DNA from: Pseudomonadaceae bacterium UBA836
GTDB lineage: Bacteria; Pseudomonadota; Gammaproteobacteria; Pseudomonadales; Pseudomonadaceae
Length of the DNA: 7,925 bases
Direction: 5' to 3'
Assembly (NCBI GenBank): GCA_002296055.1
Contig: DBHE01000259.1
Coordinates: 1 to 7,925 of the forward strand
The translations under genes were made by a program, and so were the position numbers. Shown here piece by piece: positions 1 to 5,710 of the stretch. The stretch's first letter is position 1; every line of letters starts with the position of its first letter. Below the pieces are notes generated by a model. The model did not search any database. It was given only the letters and a program-made list of their open reading frames with translations, and was not told where the DNA came from.

Positions 1-991
1 GATGATCAACGCCCGCGCCGACCTTAACCAGCTCGTACCCTTCAAATACGAGTGGGCCTGGCAGAAATACCTCGACGGCTGCGCCAACCACTGGATGCCG
101 CAAGAGGTCAACATGACCGCCGACATCGCCCTGTGGAAGAGCACCGACGGCCTGACCGAAGACGAGCGTCGCATAGTCAAGCGTAACCTGGGCTTCTTCT
201 CTACCGCCGACAGCCTGGTTGCCAACAACCTGGTACTGGCCGTGTACCGTCTGATCACCAACCCCGAGTGCCGCCAGTACATTCTGCGCCAGGCCTTCGA
301 AGAGGCGATCCACACCCACGCCTACCAGTACTGCATCGAGTCGCTGGGCATGGATGAAGGCGAGATCTTCAACATGTACCACGAGATCCCGAGCGTCGCG
401 AAAAAGGCCTCCTGGGGCCTCAAGTACACCCGCTCGATCTCCGACCCCGAGTTCAAGACCGGCACCCCGGAAACCGACCGCCAGTTCCTGCGCAACCTGA
501 TTGCCTACTACTGCGTACTGGAAGGTATCTTCTTCTACTGCGGCTTCACCCAGATCCTGTCCATGGGCCGCCGCAACAAGATGACCGGCACCGCCGAGCA
601 GTTCCAGTACATCCTGCGTGACGAGTCCATGCACCTGAACTTCGGCATCGACGTGATCAACCAGATCAAGATCGAAAACCCGCACCTGTGGGACGCCGCC
701 ATGAAGGATGAAGCGACTCAGATGATCCTGCAGGGCACCCAGCTGGAAATCGAATACGCCCGCGACACCATGCCCCGCGGCGTACTGGGCATGAACGCAG
801 CGATGATGGAGGACTACCTCAAATTCATCGCCAACCGCCGCCTCACCCAGATCGGCCTGAAAGAGGAATACCCGGGCGCCACCAACCCCTTCCCCTGGAT
901 GAGCGAGATCATGGATCTGAAGAAAGAGAAAAACTTCTTCGAGACCCGCGTGATCGAGTATCAAACTGGCGGTGCGTTGACCTGGGATTGA
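1..991 (+). CDS. nrdB: Ribonucleoside-diphosphate reductase, class Ia beta subunit (partial, 5' end missing)
   Basis: This is the radical-generating small subunit of class Ia ribonucleotide reductase, which works with NrdA in the cytoplasm to reduce ribonucleoside diphosphates to deoxyribonucleotides. Numbering from the Met at position 2, the diiron and tyrosyl-radical residues can be placed by comparison with E. coli R2: Asp70, Glu101, His104, Tyr108 (radical Tyr in [10 protein letters not shown]), Glu174 (LEGIFFY), and Glu208 and His211 (RDESMH). The Asp70 to Glu101 spacing of 31 matches E. coli Asp84 to Glu115. The C-terminal tail ending GGALTWD is intact and would dock on NrdA. Pseudomonas NrdB is about 415 residues, so some 85 N-terminal residues lie outside the window and the Met at position 2 is internal, not the start. 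Nothing looks broken. An intrinsic terminator follows 20 bp after the stop, so nrdB ends its transcript. Confidence 0.97.
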   Translation, partial: MINARADLNQLVPFKYEWAWQKYLDGCANHWMPQEVNMTADIALWKSTDGLTEDERRIVKRNLGFFSTADSLVANNLVLAVYRLITNPECRQYILRQAFEEAIHTHAYQYCIESLGMDEGEIFNMYHEIPSVAKKASWGLKYTRSISDPEFKTGTPETDRQFLRNLIAYYCVLEGIFFYCGFTQILSMGRRNKMTGTAEQFQYILRDESMHLNFGIDVINQIKIENPHLWDAAMKDEATQMILQGTQLEIEYARDTMPRGVLGMNAAMMEDYLKFIANRRLTQIGLKEEYPGATNPFPWMSEIMDLKKEKNFFETRVIEYQTGGALTWD

Positions 992-1010
992 TCCTTCAGC
1001 CCCCAGAAAG

Positions 1011-1036
1011 AAGCCCAGCAAATGCTGGGCTTTTTT
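1011..1036 (+). terminator. Intrinsic terminator of nrdB
   Basis: A GC-rich stem GCCCAGC / GCTGGGC (1013-1019 and 1024-1030) with a four-base loop is followed directly by six T residues (1031-1036). The flanking AA/TT can extend the stem. It lies 20 bp after the nrdB stop on the coding strand, which is the classic rho-independent layout. Confidence 0.92.
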
Positions 1037-1061
1037 GTGCTCGCCAACTATGCCAGCAACA

Positions 1062-1106
1062 GGACGCAGAGCGTCCGAGCAGGCATTCCCACGCGGAGCG
1101 TGGGAA
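1062..1106. repeat. REP-like element with two tandem hairpins
   Basis: Two perfect short inverted repeats sit side by side. The first is GGACGC-AGA-GCGTCC at 1062-1076. The second is TTCCCACGC-GGA-GCGTGGGAA at 1086-1106. Both have three-base loops (AGA, GGA), and both share a core of the type ACGC-RGA-GCGT. I recognise TTCCCACGC...GCGTGGGAA as a repetitive extragenic palindrome common in Pseudomonas genomes, where such elements sit between genes, often after terminators, and are moved by REP-associated tyrosine transposases. The position between the nrdB terminator and the end of the convergent methyltransferase gene is typical. The number of genomic copies cannot be seen from here. Confidence 0.8.
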
Positions 1107-1125
1107 CGATCAATTGTCTGCTAGC

Positions 1126-1869
1126 TCAGCGCTTCACTGCCACCACCAACGCATTCCCGGATGTCCCATTCCACGGCACCAGCCGCTGGTAATCGTGCTC
1201 CAGCAGCTGCACCTCAAAATATGGCTCAAGCAATTCAAGCAGCTCACCGAAGGTCACGGCGACCATCGGGTGCTCGTCTTTCCAGAGTTGGATGCCTTGC
1301 GCGTCGGTGCGCTCGATGCGCAGGCGCAGCCGCTGTTGTTCACCCTCCCCTGCGTAATACCAGCCAGAGCTGAACCAGAAGGTGGCGTCGTGTTGGCGCA
1401 CTGAGTGAGAGACAAATGAGCTGTTGTCGATCTGGCTTTTGTCCACTGCGTTAAAGCAGAACACGCCACCATCAGCCAGCGCGGCATGAACGCTGGCGAT
1501 GCAGGCGCGTAGCCGTTCGATGCTACCGCTGTAATGGACTGAGTAGAGAAAGCAGGTGATCAAATCGAGCGGCTGCGTGGCGCTGAAGCCGCACATGTCC
1601 TGCTGAGAGAAGGTTGCCTCCGGGCAACGCTGCAGCGCGAGGTCCAGCATCGGCTGATTGATATCCAGGCCGCTGCTTTGAAAGCCCGCATCCAGAAAAT
1701 GACGCACGTGGGGGCCGGTGCCGCAGGCCAAATCGAGGTGGCGTTTGCCGCCGTTGCCGAACAGCTGATGGATACGCTGCACACACTGACTCTGGGCCGA
1801 ATAATCAATGTCGGCACACATCAGGTCGTAGTAACCCGACAGGTCGGTATAAATGGCGTTGTGGGACAT
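1126..1869 (-). CDS. Class I SAM-dependent methyltransferase of unknown substrate
   Basis: This is a 247-residue cytoplasmic protein with the Rossmann-like methyltransferase fold. The SAM-binding motif I is LDLACGTG at residues 45-52. An acidic residue ending strand 2 is in GLDIN (67-71), where Asp69 would hold the SAM ribose. Motif IV-like DLITCFLYSVHY follows at about 102-113, then LADGGVFCFNAV at 131-142, the strand typical of the Methyltransf_11/25 families. The C-terminal half (150-247) is a beta-rich cap with many aromatic residues and should set the substrate, which I cannot name. The ATG at 1869 has only a weak Shine-Dalgarno, but the N-terminus YTDLSGYYDLMCADIDY fits family members. 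It lies downstream of the hydrolase gene on the same strand, 147 bp away with a hairpin between, so it may be read alone from the candidate promoter at 1900-1927. Confidence 0.88.
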   Translation of the reverse strand: MSHNAIYTDLSGYYDLMCADIDYSAQSQCVQRIHQLFGNGGKRHLDLACGTGPHVRHFLDAGFQSSGLDINQPMLDLALQRCPEATFSQQDMCGFSATQPLDLITCFLYSVHYSGSIERLRACIASVHAALADGGVFCFNAVDKSQIDNSSFVSHSVRQHDATFWFSSGWYYAGEGEQQRLRLRIERTDAQGIQLWKDEHPMVAVTFGELLELLEPYFEVQLLEHDYQRLVPWNGTSGNALVVAVKR

Positions 1870-1899
1870 GATGGCCTAGCACTGAAATGGCGGTGGCGC

Positions 1900-1927
1900 A
1901 TCATATATCGCGGTCACAAAAAGTCAC
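1900..1927 (-). promoter_or_regulatory. Candidate sigma-70 promoter for the methyltransferase gene
   Basis: On the minus strand a TATGAT -10 hexamer (1900-1905, five of six matches to TATAAT) is preceded by a 16-bp spacer and GTGACT (1922-1927, four of six to TTGACA). It lies about 30 bp before the methyltransferase ATG. The sequence GTCAC occurs twice around the -35 (1913-1917 and 1923-1927), a possible half-site pair, though this is weak. Position and match are reasonable, but the call rests only on sequence resemblance. Confidence 0.4.
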
Positions 1928-1944
1928 CTGAAATCTGCAGGAGT

Positions 1945-1981
1945 AGCCCGCGACGGCGAAGGGGCTGCGCCGTCGCGGGCT
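1945..1981 (-). terminator. Strong hairpin between hydrolase and methyltransferase genes, possible terminator
   Basis: A perfect 14-bp inverted repeat, AGCCCGCGACGGCG (1945-1958) and its complement (1968-1981), surrounds a 9-base loop. It lies 35 bp after the hydrolase stop on the minus strand and upstream of the methyltransferase promoter candidate. There is no T run after the stem on either strand, so it is not a textbook intrinsic terminator. It could be a 3'-end stabilising structure, a weak terminator or a repeat-family member. An alternative pairing exists, GTAGCCC (1943-1949) with GGGCTAC (1997-2003). Confidence 0.5.
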
Positions 1982-2016
1982 GTTGTCATGGCAGCTGGGC
2001 TACCAGGACGGTCCTA

Positions 2017-3504
2017 TCACGGGGGAGTTGCACAGGCTGGCAGGCCAAGGCGCTCGCCCACAGTGAAGGTACAGCCGTAGTTGGCATCAGCCACAACGGT
2101 TGCATCCAGCACTTCATCGCCAGCCGGCTTGGCACCACCATTCACCCATGTGAGCCAATCGTTGATCGCAGCGGTGTATTCGGCGTCCGAGAAGTCGCAG
2201 TGGCTCCGTGCCCGAATGGCACGCTGCACCAGCAAATCCTCATTGCCATTGGTTTGCGCAGCTTCACGGTACAACTGCTGATGGCGGAAAGGCACGTAGA
2301 AGTCGCCAAGGGTATGCATAGTCAGGACAGGGACATCAAAGTCACCGTTAACCAGCGGTATCCAGCGCACCCCATCGTCGCGCAGCGGGTTGGCATCCGG
2401 GTCACCACTGATTCTCGGCACCGACTCGTTAAACAGCACTTCTTCCGGTGTCGGCGTTGGCCCGGTGGTCCAGCGATACACCCTGCTCTGGTTGTCGTAA
2501 ATATTAGCAGTCAGAATGCCGTTAACTGTGCCATCCGATCCGCCCGTGCCCAGCACCACATCATTGAAGAAGTAGTTGAAACCTTCATCAAACATCGGTC
2601 GCTCGCCGCCAGTCAGGATCTTGGCAATATCAACCAGGCGCTGACCATCTGCGTTTTTGGGTGATCCCCAGTTTGGCTGGCCACCGGAGGTGTTGAACAG
2701 CGCGGTCACCATTGGCCCGGCCACACCAATGACCTCAATAGTGCTGACAGGTACGAAAGTGCCAGCCAAATCGCGGAAGTTGGCGTACTCATCTTCATCA
2801 TAACCCGCGATATGCAGCATCAGACGGGTGTAATCGCCTAACCACTGAAACTCGTTCTGTTCCGACTGACAGAAAGGTGCAGCGCCAGCATAGGAAACCG
2901 GGAACAGGGTTTGCTCAAGATTCTCGCGATCAACCGCTGCAGCCGCGATATGACCACCCATCGAACCACCTGAAATCAGGTACTGGTTGGGCGTAGCCAA
3001 GCGCTGGCTGTAATCGGCTTCGATGTAGTCAATGAAGTTGAGAGCGAGCTTGTTGGTATCTTCCAGGCCGGCGCGGGCATCGTACCAGTTGGAGGAGTAA
3101 GACGACGCGGCCCAGGCATAACCGGCATCAATCACCGCCTGGCGCCAGGCCGGCGGCGGCATTTGCAGATTAAGGTTCAGCCTCTCACCGCCGTAACCAT
3201 GGGTCCACATGATTAAACCATCGCCATCCCAGGCATCAGGCACTTCCACGGCGTACATGGCATCGCCCTGCAGCCCCGGGTAGGTACCAACGAAGATTGA
3301 GGTGCCGGCAAGAGCAGTCGGCAGCGGGTCAGGCAGGGTAGCCACAAACTCACGCGTATCCTGTACACGCGTTTCCGCTTCCGGCGGCGCTTCACTACTA
3401 CCGCCGCCACCGCCACCACCTCCCCCACCACTCAAACAACCACTCAGCATTAATGCGGACAGCGCTACGGGCACGGCAGCCCGAGACCAATATGCAGTTG
3501 GCAA
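2017..3504 (-). CDS. Secreted lipoprotein with alpha/beta-hydrolase (serine esterase-like) domain
   Basis: This is a 495-residue probable outer-membrane or periplasmic lipoprotein (numbering from the TTG at 3504). A short signal peptide ends in the lipobox LSGC, with Cys23 the lipidated residue. A run of ten glycines (26-35) and a Pro/Glu-rich linker then tether the catalytic domain. The hydrolase signature is clear: HGYGG at 102-106 (oxyanion loop), GGSMGG at 179-184 with nucleophile Ser181, Asp401 in HTLGDFYVP, and His435 in ARSHCDF, in the usual Ser-Asp-His order. Cys212, Cys436, Cys478 and Cys491 could form disulfides, fitting an exported protein. The long stretch 195-395 between nucleophile and acid suggests an inserted lid. 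The exact family and substrate are unknown to me; an esterase or peptidase-like hydrolase is most likely. The TTG start is preferred over the GTG at 3546 because GGAGG sits six bases before it. Confidence 0.88.
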   Translation of the reverse strand: MPTAYWSRAAVPVALSALMLSGCLSGGGGGGGGGGSSEAPPEAETRVQDTREFVATLPDPLPTALAGTSIFVGTYPGLQGDAMYAVEVPDAWDGDGLIMWTHGYGGERLNLNLQMPPPAWRQAVIDAGYAWAASSYSSNWYDARAGLEDTNKLALNFIDYIEADYSQRLATPNQYLISGGSMGGHIAAAAVDRENLEQTLFPVSYAGAAPFCQSEQNEFQWLGDYTRLMLHIAGYDEDEYANFRDLAGTFVPVSTIEVIGVAGPMVTALFNTSGGQPNWGSPKNADGQRLVDIAKILTGGERPMFDEGFNYFFNDVVLGTGGSDGTVNGILTANIYDNQSRVYRWTTGPTPTPEEVLFNESVPRISGDPDANPLRDDGVRWIPLVNGDFDVPVLTMHTLGDFYVPFRHQQLYREAAQTNGNEDLLVQRAIRARSHCDFSDAEYTAAINDWLTWVNGGAKPAGDEVLDATVVADANYGCTFTVGERLGLPACATPP

Positions 3505-3510
3505 GGTAAA

Positions 3511-3515
3511 CCTCC
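3511..3515 (-). promoter_or_regulatory. Ribosome binding site that sets a TTG start
   Basis: On the minus strand GGAGG (complement of 3511-3515) is followed by six bases (TTTACC) and then TTG at 3504-3502. Starting there gives the compact lipoprotein signal peptide MPTAYWSRAAVPVALSALML followed by SGC. The upstream in-frame GTG at 3546 has no comparable site and would add 14 residues (NNNYKKHWRF and flanks) ahead of the signal. No ATG is available before the lipobox other than Met19 (TTG-start numbering), which lies inside it. Confidence 0.7.
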
Positions 3516-3561
3516 AGTGTTTTTTGTAATTGTTATTGCTGCGCACATCCTGCGCTGATCG

Positions 3562-3609
3562 ATCATAGTGGAGATTGATTCCGCACGGCCGTATATCATT
3601 GCGAATGAT
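3562..3609 (-). promoter_or_regulatory. Possible promoter and palindromic operator of the lipoprotein gene
   Basis: On the minus strand TATGAT (complement of 3562-3567) is a good -10 hexamer 57 bp before the TTG start. At 17 bp spacing the -35 position reads GGCCGT, a poor match. Just upstream, centred near -47, is a perfect palindrome ATCATT-GCG-AATGAT (3595-3609). A weak -35 next to a palindrome is the layout of an activator-dependent promoter, but this is inference. The palindrome is only loosely Fur-like (AATGAT plus GATGATT), not enough to name the regulator. Confidence 0.33.
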
Positions 3610-3697
3610 GATTCACCTGTTAGCAAAGCGCATACAGCGGTTGAGACGGCCGCTTGGCTCGACACGTCGGGCACCTCGCAAACACCTATCCTAAGGC

Positions 3698-3823
3698 CCG
3701 AGCTACGATAGCCGCTGACGCACTGGCTGACCGTGCTGGTTATTTCACGGCCGTATCCTGGTGAACCTGTCCGGCCGTGGTGACGAGGATGCCGACTACG
3801 TAGCGCAGAAGTTGGGGCTATAG
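3698..3823 (+). pseudogene. trpB: Decayed 3' end of a tryptophan synthase beta-chain gene
   Basis: Reading 3749-3823 on the plus strand gives GRILVNLSGRGDEDADYVAQ followed by KLGL and a TAG stop. NLSGRGD(K/E)D is the signature of the C-terminal end of TrpB (E. coli VVNLSGRGDKDIFTV), close to the PLP-phosphate end of the enzyme. Just upstream, in a shifted frame with one extra base, 3698-3728 reads PSYDSR then DALA, resembling PALESSHALA, which precedes NLSGRGD in TrpB. The gap between the two blocks is 26 bp where about 45 would be expected, so at least two indels have occurred. No other TrpB sequence is visible, and there is no start codon or trpA after it. The fragment differs from the Pseudomonas TrpB C-terminus I remember, so it may come from another lineage. 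It could instead be the tail of a TrpB-like PLP enzyme. Confidence 0.55.
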
Positions 3824-3863
3824 CCAACAACGCACAGCACTGCCTGGCGGACGATTGAAAACG

Positions 3864-3880
3864 TAGGCGAGGCAAGCCTA
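3864..3880 (-). terminator. Weak stem-loop after lysR
   Basis: TAGGC (3864-3868) pairs with GCCTA (3876-3880) around a 7-base loop, two bases past the lysR stop on the minus strand. The bases beyond the stem on the minus strand are CGTTTTC, a short T run. On the plus strand TTTC follows, so it could act on both strands. With only five base pairs this is a weak candidate. Confidence 0.28.
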
Positions 3881-3882
3881 TT

Positions 3883-4782
3883 TCACAGCGTGCACACCCC
3901 GCCCGGAACAGCCAAGACCCAATCCCTCACCGCCTGAATCGTCGGCTCGTGCTGGCGGCTCTCCGGGTAGACCAGATAGAACGCCTTGACCTTGATCTCC
4001 GGCCCGAAAGGTTGCACCAGCCGGCCGGCCACCAACTCATCTTCGATCAACTCACGGCTCATCAATGCCACGCCCTGCGCACCCACGGCCGCCGACACCG
4101 CATGCGTTTCGTCGGAGAACACCAGCCCGGCGCTAACATCCAGCCCCGGCACCTTCGCCAGCTTCTGCCAGCCGGCCCAATCGACCGGCCCGGAGCCTGC
4201 TGCGGGGCTGTGAAAGTGAATCAACGGATGATTGGGTAGATCACTCACGTCGCTCAGCCCCAGCAAAGGGCTGCACGCCGGAATAAAGGTATTGTCCAGC
4301 AACTTCTCCGCCACCATGCCAGGCCAACGGCCATCGCCGTAACGAATAGCAATGTCGGCCGTTACGCCGTCCAGCGCGACCGCCTCATGGGACGCGTGGA
4401 TACGCAGATCAATGCTCGGGTGGGTTTCACGCAGCATGCACACCCAAGACAGCAACCAGCGCGAGGCAATCACCGGGGTGGTGGTCAGGGTGATCGCTTG
4501 CCGCTGCGGCGCACTGCGCAGACGGTCAACGGCCGCGCTGATGTTGTCGAAGGCGCTCTCCAAAACATCTTTCAGCTCACGTCCGGGCCCGGTCAGCTCC
4601 AGCTTGCGCGGCTTGCGCACAAACAACGCCACACCCAGTGACTCTTCCAGCGAGCGAACCTGATGACTGATCGCCGTTGCGGTAACCGCCAGCTCCTCAG
4701 CCGCCTGCTTGGCGCTCTCGTGGCGAGCGGCCGCCTCGAAGGCTCGCAAGGCTGCTAACGGGGGTAGCTTTCGCTGTGCCAT
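3883..4782 (-). CDS. LysR-type transcriptional regulator (GcvA/TrpI-like branch)
   Basis: This is a 299-residue DNA-binding regulator of normal LysR length. The winged helix-turn-helix covers about residues 10-65, with the conserved stretch LRAFEAAARHESAKQAAEEL and TATAISHQVRSLEESLGVALF typical of the GcvA/AmpR/TrpI branch. A short linker helix follows, then the type-2 periplasmic-binding-like effector domain (about 92-295). That domain includes DIAIRYGDG, which recurs in GcvA-like regulators, and VSAAVGAQGVALM. The ATG at 4782 is chosen because AAAGGA lies eight bases upstream. An in-frame TTG at 4803 would place that site inside the gene. It is transcribed away from the flavin oxidoreductase gene, and in this family such a divergent neighbour is usually the target. 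It probably binds the shared region 4783-4897. The effector is unknown. Confidence 0.93.
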   Translation of the reverse strand: MAQRKLPPLAALRAFEAAARHESAKQAAEELAVTATAISHQVRSLEESLGVALFVRKPRKLELTGPGRELKDVLESAFDNISAAVDRLRSAPQRQAITLTTTPVIASRWLLSWVCMLRETHPSIDLRIHASHEAVALDGVTADIAIRYGDGRWPGMVAEKLLDNTFIPACSPLLGLSDVSDLPNHPLIHFHSPAAGSGPVDWAGWQKLAKVPGLDVSAGLVFSDETHAVSAAVGAQGVALMSRELIEDELVAGRLVQPFGPEIKVKAFYLVYPESRQHEPTIQAVRDWVLAVPGGVCTL

Positions 4783-4897
4783 AGATGAATTCCTTTCAGC
4801 CAAATATAAAAATATTCATCGTTTGTCGCCCTTACAGCGCGGACTTAGGCTGAGTGTGCTGCCAATTCAAGATGAATTCAAATTCAGGAGAAACACC
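4783..4897. promoter_or_regulatory. Divergent lysR-azoR control region with repeated GATGAAT motifs
   Basis: This 115-bp spacer separates two divergent start codons and is AT-rich at both ends. AGATGAATTC occurs twice as a direct repeat (4783-4792 and 4870-4879), and the related GATGAATAT lies inverted at 4812-4820. AATAT-N4-ATATT (4803-4816) is a LysR-style inverted repeat. For the plus-strand gene, TTGTCG (4823-4828), 17 bp, TAGGCT (4846-4851) is a weak promoter, as expected when an activator is needed. AGGAG (4886-4890) is a strong ribosome binding site for the oxidoreductase. On the minus strand AAAGGA (4791-4796) serves lysR. Confidence 0.5.
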
Positions 4898-5626
4898 ATG
4901 CCGCACATTCTGCAAATCGACGCCAGCGCCCGACCCGGCTTTGCCGGCAAAGACCTGCACGGCTCCCACAGCCGCAACCTCAGTCATCGCTTCGTCAGCC
5001 AGTGGCTGTCGCTGCGACCGCACGACACCGCAACCTACCGCGACATCGGCCAACACCCGCCGGCCTGCATCAGCCACGACTGGATCGCCGCCAGCTTCAC
5101 ACCCGAGGCGCAACGCGAACCCTGGATGCACGAGGCGCTGGTAGAGAGTAATCAACTGGCTGATGAGCTGATCGCCGCAGACATTCTGGTGATCGGCGTG
5201 CCGCTGTATAACTTCGGCATGCCCGCCGCACTGAAGGCCTGGATCGACCAGATTGTGCGGCCGGGCAAAACAGTGGATATCGACACCAGCAAGCCGGAGG
5301 ATCCGTACACCCCACTGCTGGCTGATCGACCGCGCCACGCGGTCATTCTCACCGCGCGCGGTGGTGTCGGCTTTGGCCCGGGTGGCGAGTTGCAAGCGCT
5401 CAATCACCTGGAACCCGCACTCGTTACTGTGCTCAATTTTATAGGCATCTATCAGGTGCATCAGATCGCCATCGAGGGCCAGGAAGTTGGCGGTGACGTA
5501 CTTGCCAGCTCGGTGGCCCAAGCCCAGCGCCAGCTTGATGCGTTGCTGACCCAGCTTCTGGCAACACAACAGACAGCGCGGCAAGGGCTGTACGGCCACG
5601 CAGCCACGCAACACTCTGCGCCGTGA
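4898..5626 (+). CDS. FMN-dependent NADH:quinone oxidoreductase / azoreductase (AzoR-like, flavodoxin-2 fold)
   Basis: This 242-residue cytoplasmic flavoprotein would use NAD(P)H to reduce quinones or azo compounds by two electrons. It has the AzoR layout: ILQIDASAR at 4-12 with Ser10, and a phosphate loop SHSR at 23-26 for FMN. PLYNFGMPAALKAWIDQIVR (102-121, then PGKT) stacks on the flavin, TARGG is at 152-156, and LNFIGI at 179-184 is the conserved late segment. E. coli AzoR has about 201 residues. The extra length here comes from a longer loop between Ser10 and the SHSR motif (about seven residues more), a longer 125-145 region, and a Gln/Ala-rich tail from about 221. The ATG at 4898 follows AGGAG by seven bases; an open frame extending upstream to 4709 runs through lysR and is not used. 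It is probably controlled by the divergent LysR protein, perhaps in response to a quinone or electrophile. Confidence 0.92.
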   Translation: MPHILQIDASARPGFAGKDLHGSHSRNLSHRFVSQWLSLRPHDTATYRDIGQHPPACISHDWIAASFTPEAQREPWMHEALVESNQLADELIAADILVIGVPLYNFGMPAALKAWIDQIVRPGKTVDIDTSKPEDPYTPLLADRPRHAVILTARGGVGFGPGGELQALNHLEPALVTVLNFIGIYQVHQIAIEGQEVGGDVLASSVAQAQRQLDALLTQLLATQQTARQGLYGHAATQHSAP

Positions 5627-5639
5627 ATCTTTGTCCGCT

Positions 5640-5666
5640 CCGGCCCCTTTTCGTAGTGGGGGTCGG
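5640..5666 (+). other. Stem-loop between azoR-like gene and solute-binding protein gene
   Basis: CCGGCCCC (5640-5647) pairs with GGGGTCGG (5659-5666), eight base pairs with one G-U, around an 11-base loop. It lies 13 bp after the oxidoreductase stop. TGCTGTTAG follows rather than a T run, so termination would be inefficient. It may partly separate the two genes. Confidence 0.3.
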
Positions 5667-5710
5667 TGCTGTTAGACTCGCTGAATCGAAGACTGAGTGC
5701 TGAGCAACAG

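Larger units (their letters stand above)
3505..3882. other. 378-bp gap without an intact gene
   Basis: This stretch separates the start of the hydrolase lipoprotein gene from the end of the lysR gene. It holds the ribosome binding site and promoter region of the lipoprotein (3511-3609), the trpB relic (3698-3823), an 11-bp direct repeat CACGGCCGTAT at 3584-3594 and 3746-3756, and a small stem-loop at 3864-3880. In 3610-3697 I see nothing recognisable. Open frames here, such as a 136-codon one on the minus strand, show no family motif and run across the relic, so I do not call them genes. Confidence 0.6.

Noticed and set aside
1678..2664. Long plus-strand open frame (328 codons) opposite the hydrolase and methyltransferase genes
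   Set aside because: It lies antisense to two genes with clear family motifs, crosses their boundary and shows no recognisable domain; it is a GC-rich shadow frame.
3519..3526. T run (3521-3526) as a terminator
   Set aside because: No stem precedes it on the plus strand; it lies in the leader of the lipoprotein gene and reads as an A-rich stretch upstream of the ribosome site.
3595..3620. Fur box
   Set aside because: Aligned with the 19-bp Fur consensus only about half of the positions match; kept only as an unnamed palindrome.
3465..3875. 136-codon minus-strand open frame in the gap upstream of the lipoprotein gene
   Set aside because: It overlaps the lipoprotein start in another frame and runs antisense through the trpB relic; the translation has no motif, and no convincing start site was seen.
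3883..4782. Assigning the LysR protein as TrpI because a trpB relic is nearby
   Set aside because: TrpI is normally divergent from trpBA, while here the 3' ends of lysR and the relic face each other; the protein does not look like the TrpI sequence I recall beyond the shared HTH branch.
4783..4803. TTG at 4803 as the lysR start
   Set aside because: It would add seven residues and put the AAAGGA site inside the gene; the ATG at 4782 has proper spacing and gives the usual LysR N-terminus.
4709..4897. Upstream extension of the oxidoreductase frame to 4709
   Set aside because: It would run antisense into the lysR coding region and ignore the strong AGGAG and ATG at 4886-4900; the AzoR-type N-terminus begins at MPHILQIDAS.
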